Positions 52,268-60,800 of a DNA stretch of 64,000 nucleotides are shown here, piece after piece. Each line of letters begins with the position of its first letter. Position 1 is the first letter of the stretch. The translations under genes were made by a program, and so were the position numbers. Below the pieces are notes generated by a model. It was not told the origin of the DNA. It saw nothing but the letters and a program-made list of their open reading frames with translations, and did not search any database. The DNA lies in contig NZ_JAMTCO010000008.1 in NCBI RefSeq assembly GCF_024171925.1, forward strand, positions 1-64,000. Reading direction: 5' to 3'. Source of the DNA: Actinokineospora diospyrosa (lineage in GTDB: Bacteria; Actinomycetota; Actinomycetes; Mycobacteriales; Pseudonocardiaceae).

Positions 52268-52849
52268 CTAAGACCCCTTGATCCGTTCGACGAGTTCGTC
52301 GCGGAACGCCTGCGCCGCCTGGAACTCCGGTTCGTCACCGGTCGCCCGCTTCAACGCACCTTCCAGAATCTTCAACCCTTGGCGTTCGTCACCACGCGCA
52401 TCGGCCTGCCTCGCGGCGTTCTCCATGGCTTTGGCGAGCACGGTCCGCGCCTCGGGTTCCTTGGTGGCCTCGTTGATCCGTATCCAGTTGCCACCCGGAT
52501 CCACGACGGTGAACCCGGTGTACCGATCGTTGCGCAACCGCGGCCGGGTCATGCGCGGGATGCCGGAGATGAGCAGTTTCCCGTGCACAGACCGCATCCC
52601 CGCGGCGAAAGCCTCAAACAACTCACCGGTGTCCGCCACGATGACCAGACAGGTACTGTACGACTGCGCCGGGTCGTACCCGTCCATCCCGAAGAAGTGC
52701 AGATTGATGTCTTCCCTCCGCAACGCAACATACGGATTCGGCCGCACCTGCCGATAGGTGATCTCGAAGCTCAACATCTCGTAAAACGACGCGATCTCAT
52801 CAACAGAAGAACAGGGCAAAAGCGGAATAGTCAGTTCGTTCGCCACCAC
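52268..52849 (-). CDS. VOC (glyoxalase/bleomycin-resistance fold) protein with helical tail
   Basis: A 193-residue protein. Residues 1-125 form a VOC-type domain: LTIPLLPCSSVDEIASFYEML, then YVALRREDINLHFFG, and GFTVVDPGGNWIRI at the end of the fold. The last about 65 residues (ARTVLAKAMENAARQADARGD to FRDELVERI) are helical and TPR-like, unusual as a fusion. VOC proteins range from dioxygenases to drug-binding proteins, and the substrate cannot be told. The GTG start is the first in the frame. Confidence 0.8.
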   Translation of the reverse strand: MVANELTIPLLPCSSVDEIASFYEMLSFEITYRQVRPNPYVALRREDINLHFFGMDGYDPAQSYSTCLVIVADTGELFEAFAAGMRSVHGKLLISGIPRMTRPRLRNDRYTGFTVVDPGGNWIRINEATKEPEARTVLAKAMENAARQADARGDERQGLKILEGALKRATGDEPEFQAAQAFRDELVERIKGS

Positions 52850-52998
52850 CCGAAGCTAAGCCAAGCCCCGCCGAAACGACACGAACCAATTTGCTCAAGC
52901 GAACAACCCTCCGACGCCTTCCTCCCCGCAGGCCGTGGTGGTGGGCGCAATCAGGCGCCATCGACATCACAGCAGAGCGGTCGTGAGAGCGGGACGTC

Positions 52999-53181
52999 GA
53001 CCGATTCGCCGTCTCCCATGCCTTCGCCGTGCTGCGACTGTTGCGCATGGTCGACCACGAGAAGATTGTCGAGATCCTTGCGTTGCGTCATCGACTCGCG
53101 GTCCTGCTTAGACAACTCGCTGATCAGCGCCCACGGCTGCGGCCCGAGGACAGGTGGCGACGCTTTCGTAATTGTCCGTAG
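52999..53181 (+). pseudogene. Remnant of an integrase-type transposase N-terminus
   Basis: A short frame reading FAVLRLLRMVDHEKIVEILA and then LRHRLAVLLRQLADQRPRLR ends at a stop codon. The pattern E-I-L-A-L-R-H-x-L-x-V-L-x-R-Q is typical of the beginning of actinobacterial rve/DDE integrase-like transposases. The catalytic part is missing. The following stretch to about 53580 holds no gene that I can support. Confidence 0.6.
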
Positions 53182-53593
53182 GCAGATCAGTCTTCTCGAG
53201 TCTGGAGCTGATTGGCCCGCGCTGGCGGGCACTGGCTTGGGAGGCGCTGACTGCGGGTATGTGCCACCCCGGTGTGTGAGCTACAGGCGGGCAGTAACGG
53301 GTAGGTCGGCGGAGCTGTTGCGGCTACCCTCGCCCTCGAACGCAGCGAGTCCTGCGGCCAAGCAACTGGTGGACCTACCGACCTGGCTGTGGCTGACTGC
53401 CTCGTGGGCGCCGGTGCCGGGGGCTCGGTGACCGGGGCCGCGACACCGACCCCGGTTGCCCTGGGTAGTGGGCGCACGCCACCGAACTCTCAGTAGACAT
53501 GAGGGTCAATGCTACCGATGTTGTGCCCAAGCGCAGCCAGCCAGCATTGGGCTCGGTACTCTTCGTGAACAGTCTCCACCATGAGGAGTGACG
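53182..53593. other. Gene-free stretch
   Basis: No supported coding region is seen on either strand. It follows the transposase relic and may hold more IS debris. The last bases give the GAGGAG site (53583-53588) for the small membrane protein. Confidence 0.4.
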
Positions 53594-53911
53594 ATGGTAC
53601 GGCGCTGGGTGCTCGCACTGACGGCGGCTATAGGGGTCGTTCTTGTCAGCTTCGCCGTGCTGGTGTGGTACTTGGCCGAACAGGCACTGGGGCCAGCACC
53701 GGAGGTACGGACGTCGTCCCCGGCAGGCATGTCGGCGTGCGGATACCAGCCAGGGGTCACTGGCTGTGATCCGCCAGAGTTGTCGGCTGGGACGTTGGCG
53801 TTGATTGCTCTGCTGGCGATGGGCGGAGTGGGTGCGTTGACCGCCGTTGTGGTGGATATGGTGCGCTGTAGGCGGCTGCGGCGCGGGCATGTCGGCGTGG
53901 ATCACGATTGA
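53594..53911 (+). CDS. Small membrane protein
   Basis: A 105-residue protein with two hydrophobic spans (LALTAAIGVVLVSFAVLVWYLAE near residues 8-30 and LALIALLAMGGVGALTAVVV near 68-88), an outer loop with two Cys (SACGYQPGVTGCDPP) that could form a disulfide, and a basic, His-containing tail. The ATG lies 5 nt after GAGGAG. No family is recognised. It is 79 bp left of the IS30-type element. Confidence 0.65.
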   Translation: MVRRWVLALTAAIGVVLVSFAVLVWYLAEQALGPAPEVRTSSPAGMSACGYQPGVTGCDPPELSAGTLALIALLAMGGVGALTAVVVDMVRCRRLRRGHVGVDHD

Positions 53912-53990
53912 TAGTCGGCGCTGTTTCTCCTTGTTCGCTTGCCCTGCGATGACAGACGACGTTTGCTGCGGCCAATGCACTAGGTGGGGC

Positions 53991-55079
53991 AGCTTGACCT
54001 CAAGGGGTCATTGCGCCACCGTGTTTGGCCAGTAGTTCGTTGAGTTTCTCGACTGGTTTGTACCAGTCGAGGGTCTGGCGGGGTCGTCCGTTGAGTTCGC
54101 GGGCGACCTCGTCGAGGTAGGCCTGGGAGTGGACCGAGAGGTCGGTGCCTTTCGGGAAGTACTGGCGCAGGAGTCGGTTGGTGTTCTCGTTCGTGCCGCG
54201 TTGCCACGGTGAGTGCGGATCGCAAAAGTAGACCGGCATCCCGGTCGCCATGGTGAACACCGCGTGGTCGGCCATTTCACTTCCCTGGTCCCAGGTGATC
54301 GATTTCCGAAGGAACTCGGGCAGGGTTTTCATCTTGTTCGCCAGTAACAACGCGACACGGTCCGCGGACCGGTCATGCGGGACCCGGATCAACATCACGA
54401 ACCGGGTTTGCCGTTCCACCAGGGTCAGGATCTGCGACTTACACGCCGACCCGAGAATCAGGTCGCCTTCCCAGAAGCCGGGCACGGCCCGGTCCTCGGC
54501 CTCCTTCGGGCGTTCGCTGATGTTCACCATGCCCACGATCAGGTCGTGCCTGGGCCGCTTCGCCGATGGCGACACGCGTTTCGCCCGACCGGACCGCAGG
54601 GCCTTGTACATCATGGCCCGCAGCTCGCCTTTCCCCTGGACGAACAAGGTCCGGTAGATCGTCTCGTGGGACACACGCATCTCCGGCTCGGTCGGGAACT
54701 CCACCCGTATCCTGGTCGCGATCTGCTGCGGTAACCATCTCGCGTTCAGCCCGGCCATCACATAATCCCGCAACCTGCCCGACCGCTCCACCTTGCGAGA
54801 TTTCGGACGCGCCCGCAGCACCTTCGCACGTTTCCCCGCCCTGGTCGCCCGATAAGCCAGCCGGCCGCCATTCCGGGCGACCTCCCGAGCAACCACCGAA
54901 TGATGACGACCCAACACCCCGCCAATGAACCGAAAAGATCGGCTCGCCCGTAACTCCCGCGAAATCGTTTCCCGTTCCTCGGCACTCAACACCACACGAC
55001 ACGCCACAGACATGACCTCCGATCACTAGTACCCCGAGATCATCTCACGCCTGGCGCATCGACCCCTTGAGGTCAAGCT
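53991..55079 (-). mobile_element. Complete IS30-family insertion sequence
   Basis: A 1089-bp element bounded by 28-bp inverted repeats at 53991-54018 and 55052-55079. Both outer ends read AGCTTGACCTCA inward and they differ at only two of 28 positions. It carries one transposase gene on the minus strand. No convincing target duplication is seen at the flanks (left ends GGGGC, right begins TCCCT). The intact ends and gene suggest a recent and possibly still active insertion. Confidence 0.88.
54000..55013 (-). CDS. IS30-family transposase
   Basis: A 337-residue DDE transposase. The N-terminal helix-turn-helix part (LSAEERETISRELRA and FIGGVLGRHHSVVAREVARNGG) is typical of IS30. The catalytic core shows GFWEGDLILG (first Asp), TWDQGSEMADH (second Asp) and HSPWQRGTNENTNRLLRQYF (Glu in TNENTN). 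Length is close to the usual 320-390. The stop codon lies inside the left inverted repeat. Confidence 0.93.
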   Translation of the reverse strand: MSVACRVVLSAEERETISRELRASRSFRFIGGVLGRHHSVVAREVARNGGRLAYRATRAGKRAKVLRARPKSRKVERSGRLRDYVMAGLNARWLPQQIATRIRVEFPTEPEMRVSHETIYRTLFVQGKGELRAMMYKALRSGRAKRVSPSAKRPRHDLIVGMVNISERPKEAEDRAVPGFWEGDLILGSACKSQILTLVERQTRFVMLIRVPHDRSADRVALLLANKMKTLPEFLRKSITWDQGSEMADHAVFTMATGMPVYFCDPHSPWQRGTNENTNRLLRQYFPKGTDLSVHSQAYLDEVARELNGRPRQTLDWYKPVEKLNELLAKHGGAMTP

Positions 55080-55100
55080 TCCCTAACACCGATGGCGTGA

Positions 55101-56054
55101 TCATTCGTCCGCTCCGGTCCCCCCGTGCGGCACTGGCAGCATTCGAAGGTGATGATAACCCGTCTTGACGAGACCGCGTTGGCGGAACTCAGCCAACGCG
55201 CGCGCTGTGGAAGAGAGGCTGAGATCTGCCATGTGCGCGAGGTCCTGCTGGGTCAGCGGGATCGGGATGAGGATTGAACCGTCGTCGGCCGGTTGACCCC
55301 AGTTGTCGGCGAGATCACGGAGGATCTCCAAGAGTCGGTCCTTGCCCGTCTTCGCGGCCGCCGAGTGCCGTCCGTCCTCTTGCGCCAATACATGGACGGC
55401 GAGCGCCCGCATGACCTGACTCGCGAGAGCGCGGTTCGCTGCTACCAGGTCAAGGAATCGAGAACTGGTCAGGACGCTCGCCGCCACCTCGGTCACCGCG
55501 GTCGCTGTCGTGGAGCTACGCAGGCTGGCCATTGCTGCGGTCTCGCCAACGAGGGTCCCCGGGCCGCGGAAACCATGCGTCACCGTGAGGCCAGAGCCGG
55601 TCTTGCTGATCTTCACAAAGCCGCGGTCGACAAGTTGCACCGTGGTGCCTGGGTCACCTTCAACTGCGAGCGTATCGCCGCGACGATACTCACGGCGAGT
55701 GCTGTTCTCGTGCCACAGTGCAAGAACATCCCGTGTGAAGGTGACGGCATGACCCGATACGGGGGGTTGGACCGGGACCATTGTGAGCGCCTGCTCGATC
55801 TCGGCGCGCTTGGCCAACCACCTGGCTTCGTCACCTCCCCACTCGCGGGCCAAGGCCGCCACGACTTCACGACGGGGCAAGCGATCGCCCCGCAGCGCGG
55901 CGTAGAGGGTCGAGCGAGGAATCCCGGTCCGGGCGCCGATCTCACCGACGCTCCGCGTCCTGGCACCAGCAGCGTCCTGCAGCCTTCGCAGCGCTGCCGC
56001 GAACTCGGCCACTGGCCCAGCGGCGGGATCGATGGGCGTCGGCAACCTCGACAT
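55101..56054 (-). CDS. XRE-Crp/Fnr fusion transcriptional regulator
   Basis: About 317 residues. Residues 15-90 form an XRE-like helix-turn-helix (TRSVGEIGARTGIPRSTLYAAL) followed by a basic helix. Residues about 110-220 are a cyclic nucleotide-binding-type barrel (YRRGDTLAVEGDPG and GPGTLVGETAAMA). Residues about 225-310 are a Crp winged helix (PLTQQDLAHMADLSLSSTARAL). Two DNA-binding domains flanking one sensor domain is unusual. The ATG follows AAGAGG. It is divergent from the small membrane protein at 56135 with an 80-bp shared promoter region holding the palindrome CACTA-N3-TAGTG. Confidence 0.85.
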   Translation of the reverse strand: MSRLPTPIDPAAGPVAEFAAALRRLQDAAGARTRSVGEIGARTGIPRSTLYAALRGDRLPRREVVAALAREWGGDEARWLAKRAEIEQALTMVPVQPPVSGHAVTFTRDVLALWHENSTRREYRRGDTLAVEGDPGTTVQLVDRGFVKISKTGSGLTVTHGFRGPGTLVGETAAMASLRSSTTATAVTEVAASVLTSSRFLDLVAANRALASQVMRALAVHVLAQEDGRHSAAAKTGKDRLLEILRDLADNWGQPADDGSILIPIPLTQQDLAHMADLSLSSTARALAEFRQRGLVKTGYHHLRMLPVPHGGTGADE

Positions 56055-56082
56055 CGGCACCTCTTGTCTCGCTTAGTACCAT

Positions 56083-56095
56083 CACTATACTAGTG
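56083..56095. promoter_or_regulatory. Palindrome between the divergent regulator and membrane protein genes
   Basis: CACTA-TAC-TAGTG, a 13-bp inverted repeat, overlaps a TATAGT that could be the -10 box of the regulator gene on the minus strand. It is a plausible site for the XRE-Crp regulator. It does not match the classical Crp consensus. Confidence 0.45.
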
Positions 56096-56134
56096 CCGAC
56101 TTGTTTCGCCCTTTGACACAAAGGAGCTGGGCTC

Positions 56135-56338
56135 ATGGGAAGCGATCGCCCTACCCACCGCACGTTGCTCGTGCTGGTGGCGGTCCTGCTGGGCGTCATA
56201 GCGGGCCTGGTCACCGGCATCCTGTTGGTCGTGGGTGGGGTCGCGCTGGCGGCGGCGTTCTTGGGCGGCGGTGCGGCCCTCGGGGCGACCGTGCCTGTGG
56301 TTCTGGTGATCGAGAGGGAGCTGGGCTACCTCGACTAG
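56135..56338 (+). CDS. Small hydrophobic membrane protein
   Basis: A 67-residue protein that is almost all membrane: residues 10-34 (LLVLVAVLLGVIAGLVTGILLVVGG without its ends) and 36-57 form two spans, with a charged start (MGSDRPTHR) and end (IERELGYLD). The ATG lies after a good AAAGGAG site, which supports it as a real gene in spite of its size. It is transcribed away from the XRE-Crp regulator and is its likely target. Function is unknown. Confidence 0.7.
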   Translation: MGSDRPTHRTLLVLVAVLLGVIAGLVTGILLVVGGVALAAAFLGGGAALGATVPVVLVIERELGYLD

Positions 56339-56999
56339 TCGTGGGCTTCTTGGGGAAATTGACCACCAGGAAGTCGCGCAGCGCCGTTACCCGTGCTGGC
56401 TGGTGGCGGTCCGAGGGAACCACCAGGCAGAGGGGTGGTCCTGGATGTCGTGGTCGGGCAGTACTGCGGCCAGAAGGTTATCCTGACCCGCACCTCTGTG
56501 CATCGGGCTAGGAACACCGCCACCACGTCTGGCAGGACAGCGGCACCGGCATCCGGACGGGCGGCCGAGCGGACTATGCCGTGAGGGCCCTCGGGTGTTG
56601 GACGAAATCTCGGTGTGGGCTCTGCTCGGCCAGCGGCGGCACTTGCTCGAACAATGGCTGCTTCTCGCCGGGGGAGAGATGGATGGCTGGGGCGTCGTGG
56701 TTCGAATGCGCGGGACTGATCGCCAACACCAACTCACCCGACCGGTCGCCTAACTGCCGTCGTGGCACGGGCTCGTCCTGATGGTTCTGGCCTGCAGGCG
56801 TCAGCGCTTCGTACGGAGTCGCGGTGGTCGCTTGAATGTCCGTGCTTGGTCTCGACAAGCCAAGTCGACAGGCTGTCCTCGCCCGACCGCCGCGTGAGGC
56901 CAGCTACGCACCCGTAACGGATATCTGCCCTTCTTGGAACGGCCACAGGTGCGACGCGACGACCTAGTTGACGACAGGGTGACAGGGACGAGGCGAAGC
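56339..56999. other. Degenerate region, possible regulator relic
   Basis: No intact gene. A + strand frame at about 56592-56750 (VLDEISVWALLGQRRHLLEQ and onward) is weakly like the C-terminal ligand domain DUF5753 of actinobacterial XRE regulators, but it has no start and is short. Codon bias is poor through the whole stretch. Confidence 0.3.
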
Positions 57000-57203
57000 A
57001 TGCCAGACGTGGGCGTAAACCTCGACGGGGTCAAAGTTGAGCTCACGTCGGCACAACTAGCCGCGATCCGCGCTCGATGGCGTTCAATCTCTCTACCAGG
57101 GCCCCTGCCTCCTGATCGAAGATCGGGCTGGACTAGCGCTTGCTCCGACGGCTTGTTCGTCGCCGTTGAGGTCGGAGACTGTGCGGGCCAGGCGGCGGAT
57201 TAG
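57000..57203 (+). CDS. Hypothetical small protein
   Basis: A possible 67-residue protein starting at an ATG 6 nt after GAGG. The first half (MPDVGVNLDGVKVELT and SAQLAAIRARW) looks protein-like, while the second half has weak coding character. No family is recognised. It may be the start of a decayed gene. Confidence 0.3.
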   Translation: MPDVGVNLDGVKVELTSAQLAAIRARWRSISLPGPLPPDRRSGWTSACSDGLFVAVEVGDCAGQAAD

Positions 57204-57392
57204 GTCTTGGGCGGTCCTTGGTGGTGGCAGGCATGCGCCTTCACATAACGCCTGATCGCGGCGCGTTCGGTCTCAACGGGCCATAGCGAGCCTGGGCTGT
57301 GGCGTAGCTAGGAAGGTCGGCGGCTGTCCTGGATGGTTTCCCGCGCTTCGCGCCGCAGTCAGAGCTGAACACCTAGGTCCGGTGCGAGACTG

Positions 57393-59813
57393 TTGGGGGG
57401 GGGGGGCATCGATGAAGGGTGGGTTCGCTGTGCCCGCGGAGGAGAAGTCGGACCGGTCGGGGGACGCCGAGGTGGTCAATCAGGTCATCGGCCACGAGAC
57501 TGGATCGTCCAGGCACACACGATAAACGGGGACCTGCACCTCGGCGGTGGGCCTCCTACTGGCCGCCCTTTCGTCGACTGGCATCCGTTCGACTTGGATA
57601 TCCACCGGGCCATCACGGTCGACCGGGACCTGCCCGACCTCCCCACGTATCTGCGCCGACGACACGACGACGAGTTGGCCGCGGCGCTGGATGAGGCGCG
57701 CTCGACGTTCATCGTGTTGACCGGGACGTCGTGCACCGGGAAGACCCGTGCGCTGTTCGAGGCCATCCTGTCCCACGACGAGCTGCGCACTTGGTCGCTG
57801 GTCTACCCGAGAACTCCGGGTGACCTGCTCGCGGTCGCTGCGACCAGACCGCGGCAGGGAACGATTCTGTGGCTCAACGAGACCCAGAACCACTTCGCGG
57901 GCCAGCGCGGAAGTGAGGCGGCTGCTGCGCTCCGCAGGATCCTGGAGTCGGACGACCCGCCGATCGCCGTCGGCACGCTGTGGCCGCAGCACTGGTCGCG
58001 GCTCGAGTCAGACAACTCGTCCGTGAGCGGACTGTTGACGCACAAGACGACTCGTGTACGAGTCGCCGACCGGTTCAGCGTGGCCGAGCAGGGCGCGGGC
58101 GCGGCGCTGGACCTGCGACTATCGATCGCGGCGTCGAAATCCGGTCCCGATCGCGCGGTCATCCAGACACTGACCGGCGGCCCGGCGCTCGTGGAAAGTT
58201 TCGAACACCCCGACGACGTGGAGGACCGTTTCGCCACGGCGATCATGTCGGCGGCGATGGACGCTAAACGGTTCACCTTCCGATCCCTATACACGTCGGC
58301 GTTTTTGGAACACGCCGGGGCGGGATATCTGCTCGGGAGCGACCGGATCGACCCTCCAGCGGACTGGTTCATTCTCGGCCTTCGCCGGGCGACTCGCCCC
58401 AGCCGGTTCGGCATCACCGCGCTCCGCGGTCGACGCAGCGCTCCAGGCCCTGGTCCCGCAGACGGGTTCGAGCTGCACGACTATCTCGACCAGCACGGTT
58501 TAATGGCCCGCGAGGTCGTGACGCTGCCGGATTCGCTCTGGGCCGCGCTCGCTGCACACACCACCGACCCTCGCGAGCGCCTTCGCCTGGTGAGACCGGC
58601 ATTGGACCGGATGCGCTACGACAGTGCCCGATCCCTGTACGGCTCCGCGAACGACTGTTCGGTGTGGGAGAACCTGCGACTCATGGACGCTCTCATCGAC
58701 CACGGCTGGATCGCCGAACTGCGCGCGGCGCTGAACCGCGTGCCGGACAGGCAGTTGCGAGTCTGGTTCGGCGACCCTGTCATGTTCGCGCTCAGGCGCT
58801 TAGAGGACCAGCGGCGCTGGCACGACCTCGAAGCCTGTCTGCGACTCTTCGCTCGCAAGCAGATCGAGGTCGAATGGGTTTATGTGACCCTGACGAAGGT
58901 GCTCGTCCGATGGGGGCGAGTCGAGGAAGCCAAGGCATTGGTCCACGAGCACCCGAGCGAACGGGCGAGGTCGGTCCTGGTGTCTGCGCTCGCTTCGGAC
59001 GACAATGCAGCCGAGGCTGCATCGTTTGACAGCGGCCTTGACAACATGGACTGGTATGCAAGTCACTTGGCTTCGCTCGGGGACATCGAAGGCCTGCGCC
59101 AGTCGTCGTTGGTGGGCGCGTGTGAGCCCCTCTTCGACCTTCGGCTCCAACGCGGCGATGTCGCCGGAGCCCTCGAGGCACTCATGCCTGTCCCAGATTG
59201 GCCGAGCCTTTCCGCCCGCCGAATCCGACGCTGGCGGAATCGAATGGCTGACAAGGCGTCAGCCGCTCTCGTCGCATTCGAGGGCCTGGACTGGGCTATC
59301 GAGCAAGTGTGGAATGTCAGGAACTTCGACGCCACTATCAAAGTCGGTAGTGGTGATCACCTTCCCGGAGTCCTCCTCGTGCTCTTGGCGGATCTGCTCG
59401 CGGCGGCGGGTCGGTGGGACGATGCGTTGGATCTGATCGGTGCCGCACCAGACGCACACGCCGCGTGGCAGGCCAGACAGTTGGCCAAAGCGGGGCGACT
59501 CGACCGCCTGCGTGCTCTCGCCGAGGGCGGCGACGTGGAGGCCAAACAGGTGCTTGTGGATTTGCTCCTCTCACGGGGCGAGGTGGACGACGCGTTGGCC
59601 TTGTTGAGGTCTGACGGGTTTCAGCGCGCGACAGTCCTTACCAAGCACAAGCGGTTCGACGAGTTGCGGCGGCGGGCGGTCGTAGGAGACGAGTGGTGTT
59701 GTCGGGAGTTGGTCGCGCTGGCACAACAAGGGCGGTTGCCGGACGGGCAAGTGTTGCTTCAGCACGGACTTCGGTCGGACGGTCGAGCCGCATGGCCAGA
59801 TGAGACCGGGTGA
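57393..59813 (+). CDS. STAND-like P-loop NTPase with helical repeats
   Basis: Up to 806 residues. A short beta segment (WIVQAHTINGDLHLGGG) resembles the tag before many actinobacterial STAND-type ATPases. Walker A is GTSCTGKT near residue 110, followed by a Walker B-like ILWLNE near 160. The C-terminal half is a chain of helical pairs (RWHDLEACLRLF, RVEEAKALVHEHP, RWDDALDLIGAAP, EVDDALALLRSDG), probably for sensing or protein contact. Such proteins act in signalling or in phage defence; which applies here is not shown. The start is disturbed: the only in-frame start is a TTG at 57393 beside a G12 run, while an ATG at 57412 opens a better-looking N-terminus in another frame that ends at about 57525. 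Confidence 0.7.
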   Translation: MGGGGIDEGWVRCARGGEVGPVGGRRGGQSGHRPRDWIVQAHTINGDLHLGGGPPTGRPFVDWHPFDLDIHRAITVDRDLPDLPTYLRRRHDDELAAALDEARSTFIVLTGTSCTGKTRALFEAILSHDELRTWSLVYPRTPGDLLAVAATRPRQGTILWLNETQNHFAGQRGSEAAAALRRILESDDPPIAVGTLWPQHWSRLESDNSSVSGLLTHKTTRVRVADRFSVAEQGAGAALDLRLSIAASKSGPDRAVIQTLTGGPALVESFEHPDDVEDRFATAIMSAAMDAKRFTFRSLYTSAFLEHAGAGYLLGSDRIDPPADWFILGLRRATRPSRFGITALRGRRSAPGPGPADGFELHDYLDQHGLMAREVVTLPDSLWAALAAHTTDPRERLRLVRPALDRMRYDSARSLYGSANDCSVWENLRLMDALIDHGWIAELRAALNRVPDRQLRVWFGDPVMFALRRLEDQRRWHDLEACLRLFARKQIEVEWVYVTLTKVLVRWGRVEEAKALVHEHPSERARSVLVSALASDDNAAEAASFDSGLDNMDWYASHLASLGDIEGLRQSSLVGACEPLFDLRLQRGDVAGALEALMPVPDWPSLSARRIRRWRNRMADKASAALVAFEGLDWAIEQVWNVRNFDATIKVGSGDHLPGVLLVLLADLLAAAGRWDDALDLIGAAPDAHAAWQARQLAKAGRLDRLRALAEGGDVEAKQVLVDLLLSRGEVDDALALLRSDGFQRATVLTKHKRFDELRRRAVVGDEWCCRELVALAQQGRLPDGQVLLQHGLRSDGRAAWPDETG
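57395..57406 (+). repeat. G12 homopolymer tract at the NTPase start
   Basis: Twelve consecutive G residues lie just after the TTG codon of the main NTPase frame and 5 nt before the ATG at 57412. Runs of this length are rare even in GC-rich genomes and are prone to slippage. Confidence 0.85.
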
Positions 59814-60041
59814 GTGTCATTCGTCGGGGGCGACGGCCTGGGGCGTCGGTGTTGTGCTCCGTTTCGGTGCTTTACACGGGAGGCAAGATCTCCAGCGTGG
59901 TCAGCGGCGTGGTCGCGGTCAACGGCGTTTGCCCCACGTGGTGCAGCGCACGTCGTTCATGGACGTTAGGAACTCGTCGACGTGACGGATCTCAAGCTGG
60001 CCAATGCGATGCCCATGTCTTGTATCCGGAGCATGGCTTCG

Positions 60042-60551
60042 TCAAGCCCGCCGTGAAACCGAGGACCCCGCCAACTGGGAACCCGACCGACCGATGTGGT
60101 TGCTGCACGGCACATCCGGGCCGGGCAGAAACCACCCGATCAGAAGACGACGAACGTGAACCCCGGTGTCGCTCCAGACGAACTTACCCTCGTCCAGTTT
60201 CACTGCGGTGGTGTAGACAGACCGGGTGTCGTTGTCGCACTTCTTGTGCGTCGTGTTGCTCAACCGGATGGCCCCCGGGAACACGAAGAAGTTCAGCGTC
60301 GCGGACACGACGCTGGTGTTCACGTCGAAGAGGGCGGTGAAGTTCAAGCAGTACTGGCCGGTGTCGACACGCCGGACTTGCTCAACGTTCCTGCCGCGCA
60401 GCAGATTGCCGTCCTTGTTGACCACGGCGGCGTAGGACGCGTAGGGCGCTAGCACCGGATTGTCGGCCGCAGCGGTCCCCGCCGTGGCGACCGTCGTGAG
60501 ACCGGCGGCAAGCGCCGTCACCAACACGGAGATTCGTGTCCTGCCCAGCAT
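60042..60551 (-). CDS. Secreted small protein
   Basis: About 169 residues. The signal peptide MLGRTRISVLVTALAAGLTT ends near ATAGTAAA. The mature part has a likely beta fold with a Cys pair (GQYCLNF and HKKCDND) and a third Cys near the end (DVPCSNH). The ATG follows GGAAGA. The last about 20 residues are Ser/Arg-rich and unlike the rest, so the 3' end may be altered. It is related to the truncated frame at 60584-60800 (V-R-x-D-x-G-x-Y-C pattern). Function is unknown. Confidence 0.65.
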   Translation of the reverse strand: MLGRTRISVLVTALAAGLTTVATAGTAAADNPVLAPYASYAAVVNKDGNLLRGRNVEQVRRVDTGQYCLNFTALFDVNTSVVSATLNFFVFPGAIRLSNTTHKKCDNDTRSVYTTAVKLDEGKFVWSDTGVHVRRLLIGWFLPGPDVPCSNHIGRSGSQLAGSSVSRRA

Positions 60552-60583
60552 CTTATCTTCCGTTCGTATCCCGATGTGCGCTC

Positions 60584-60800
60584 TCAGTTGATGACGAGGG
60601 TGAACCCGCTGTCGGCCCACGCCTTGGCGTTGTCGCAGAAGTTGGTGGCGTAGGTCGGGACCGCGATGAAGCGGTCCCAGTTCAGCGCCGCGGTCGTGGG
60701 GATTGCCTCCCCGGGCACGAGCCTGCTGTCGGTGAACGTGACGCAGTACCTGCCCACGTCCTTGCGGACGACCGAGTCCACCCAGTGCGGAACCGCCAAG
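60584..60800 (-). pseudogene. Truncated paralog of the secreted protein
   Basis: About 70 residues from the back of a protein like the one at 60042-60551: VVRKDVGRYCVTFTDSRLV and TTAALNWDRF, then NFCDNAKAWADSGF. The two Cys line up with those of the neighbour. Signal peptide and front half are missing; instead the frame runs on upstream, without a stop codon, into PIN-domain sequence. A deletion seems to have joined the two genes. Confidence 0.55.

Noticed and set aside
53980..55090. Target-site duplication around the IS30-type element
   Set aside because: The bases flanking the two inverted repeats do not match as a direct repeat of 2 bp or more.
56580..56860. DUF5753-type regulator fragment or an opposite-strand protein of 94 residues
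   Set aside because: Resemblance is weak, no start or ribosome site is present, and codon bias is poor on both strands.
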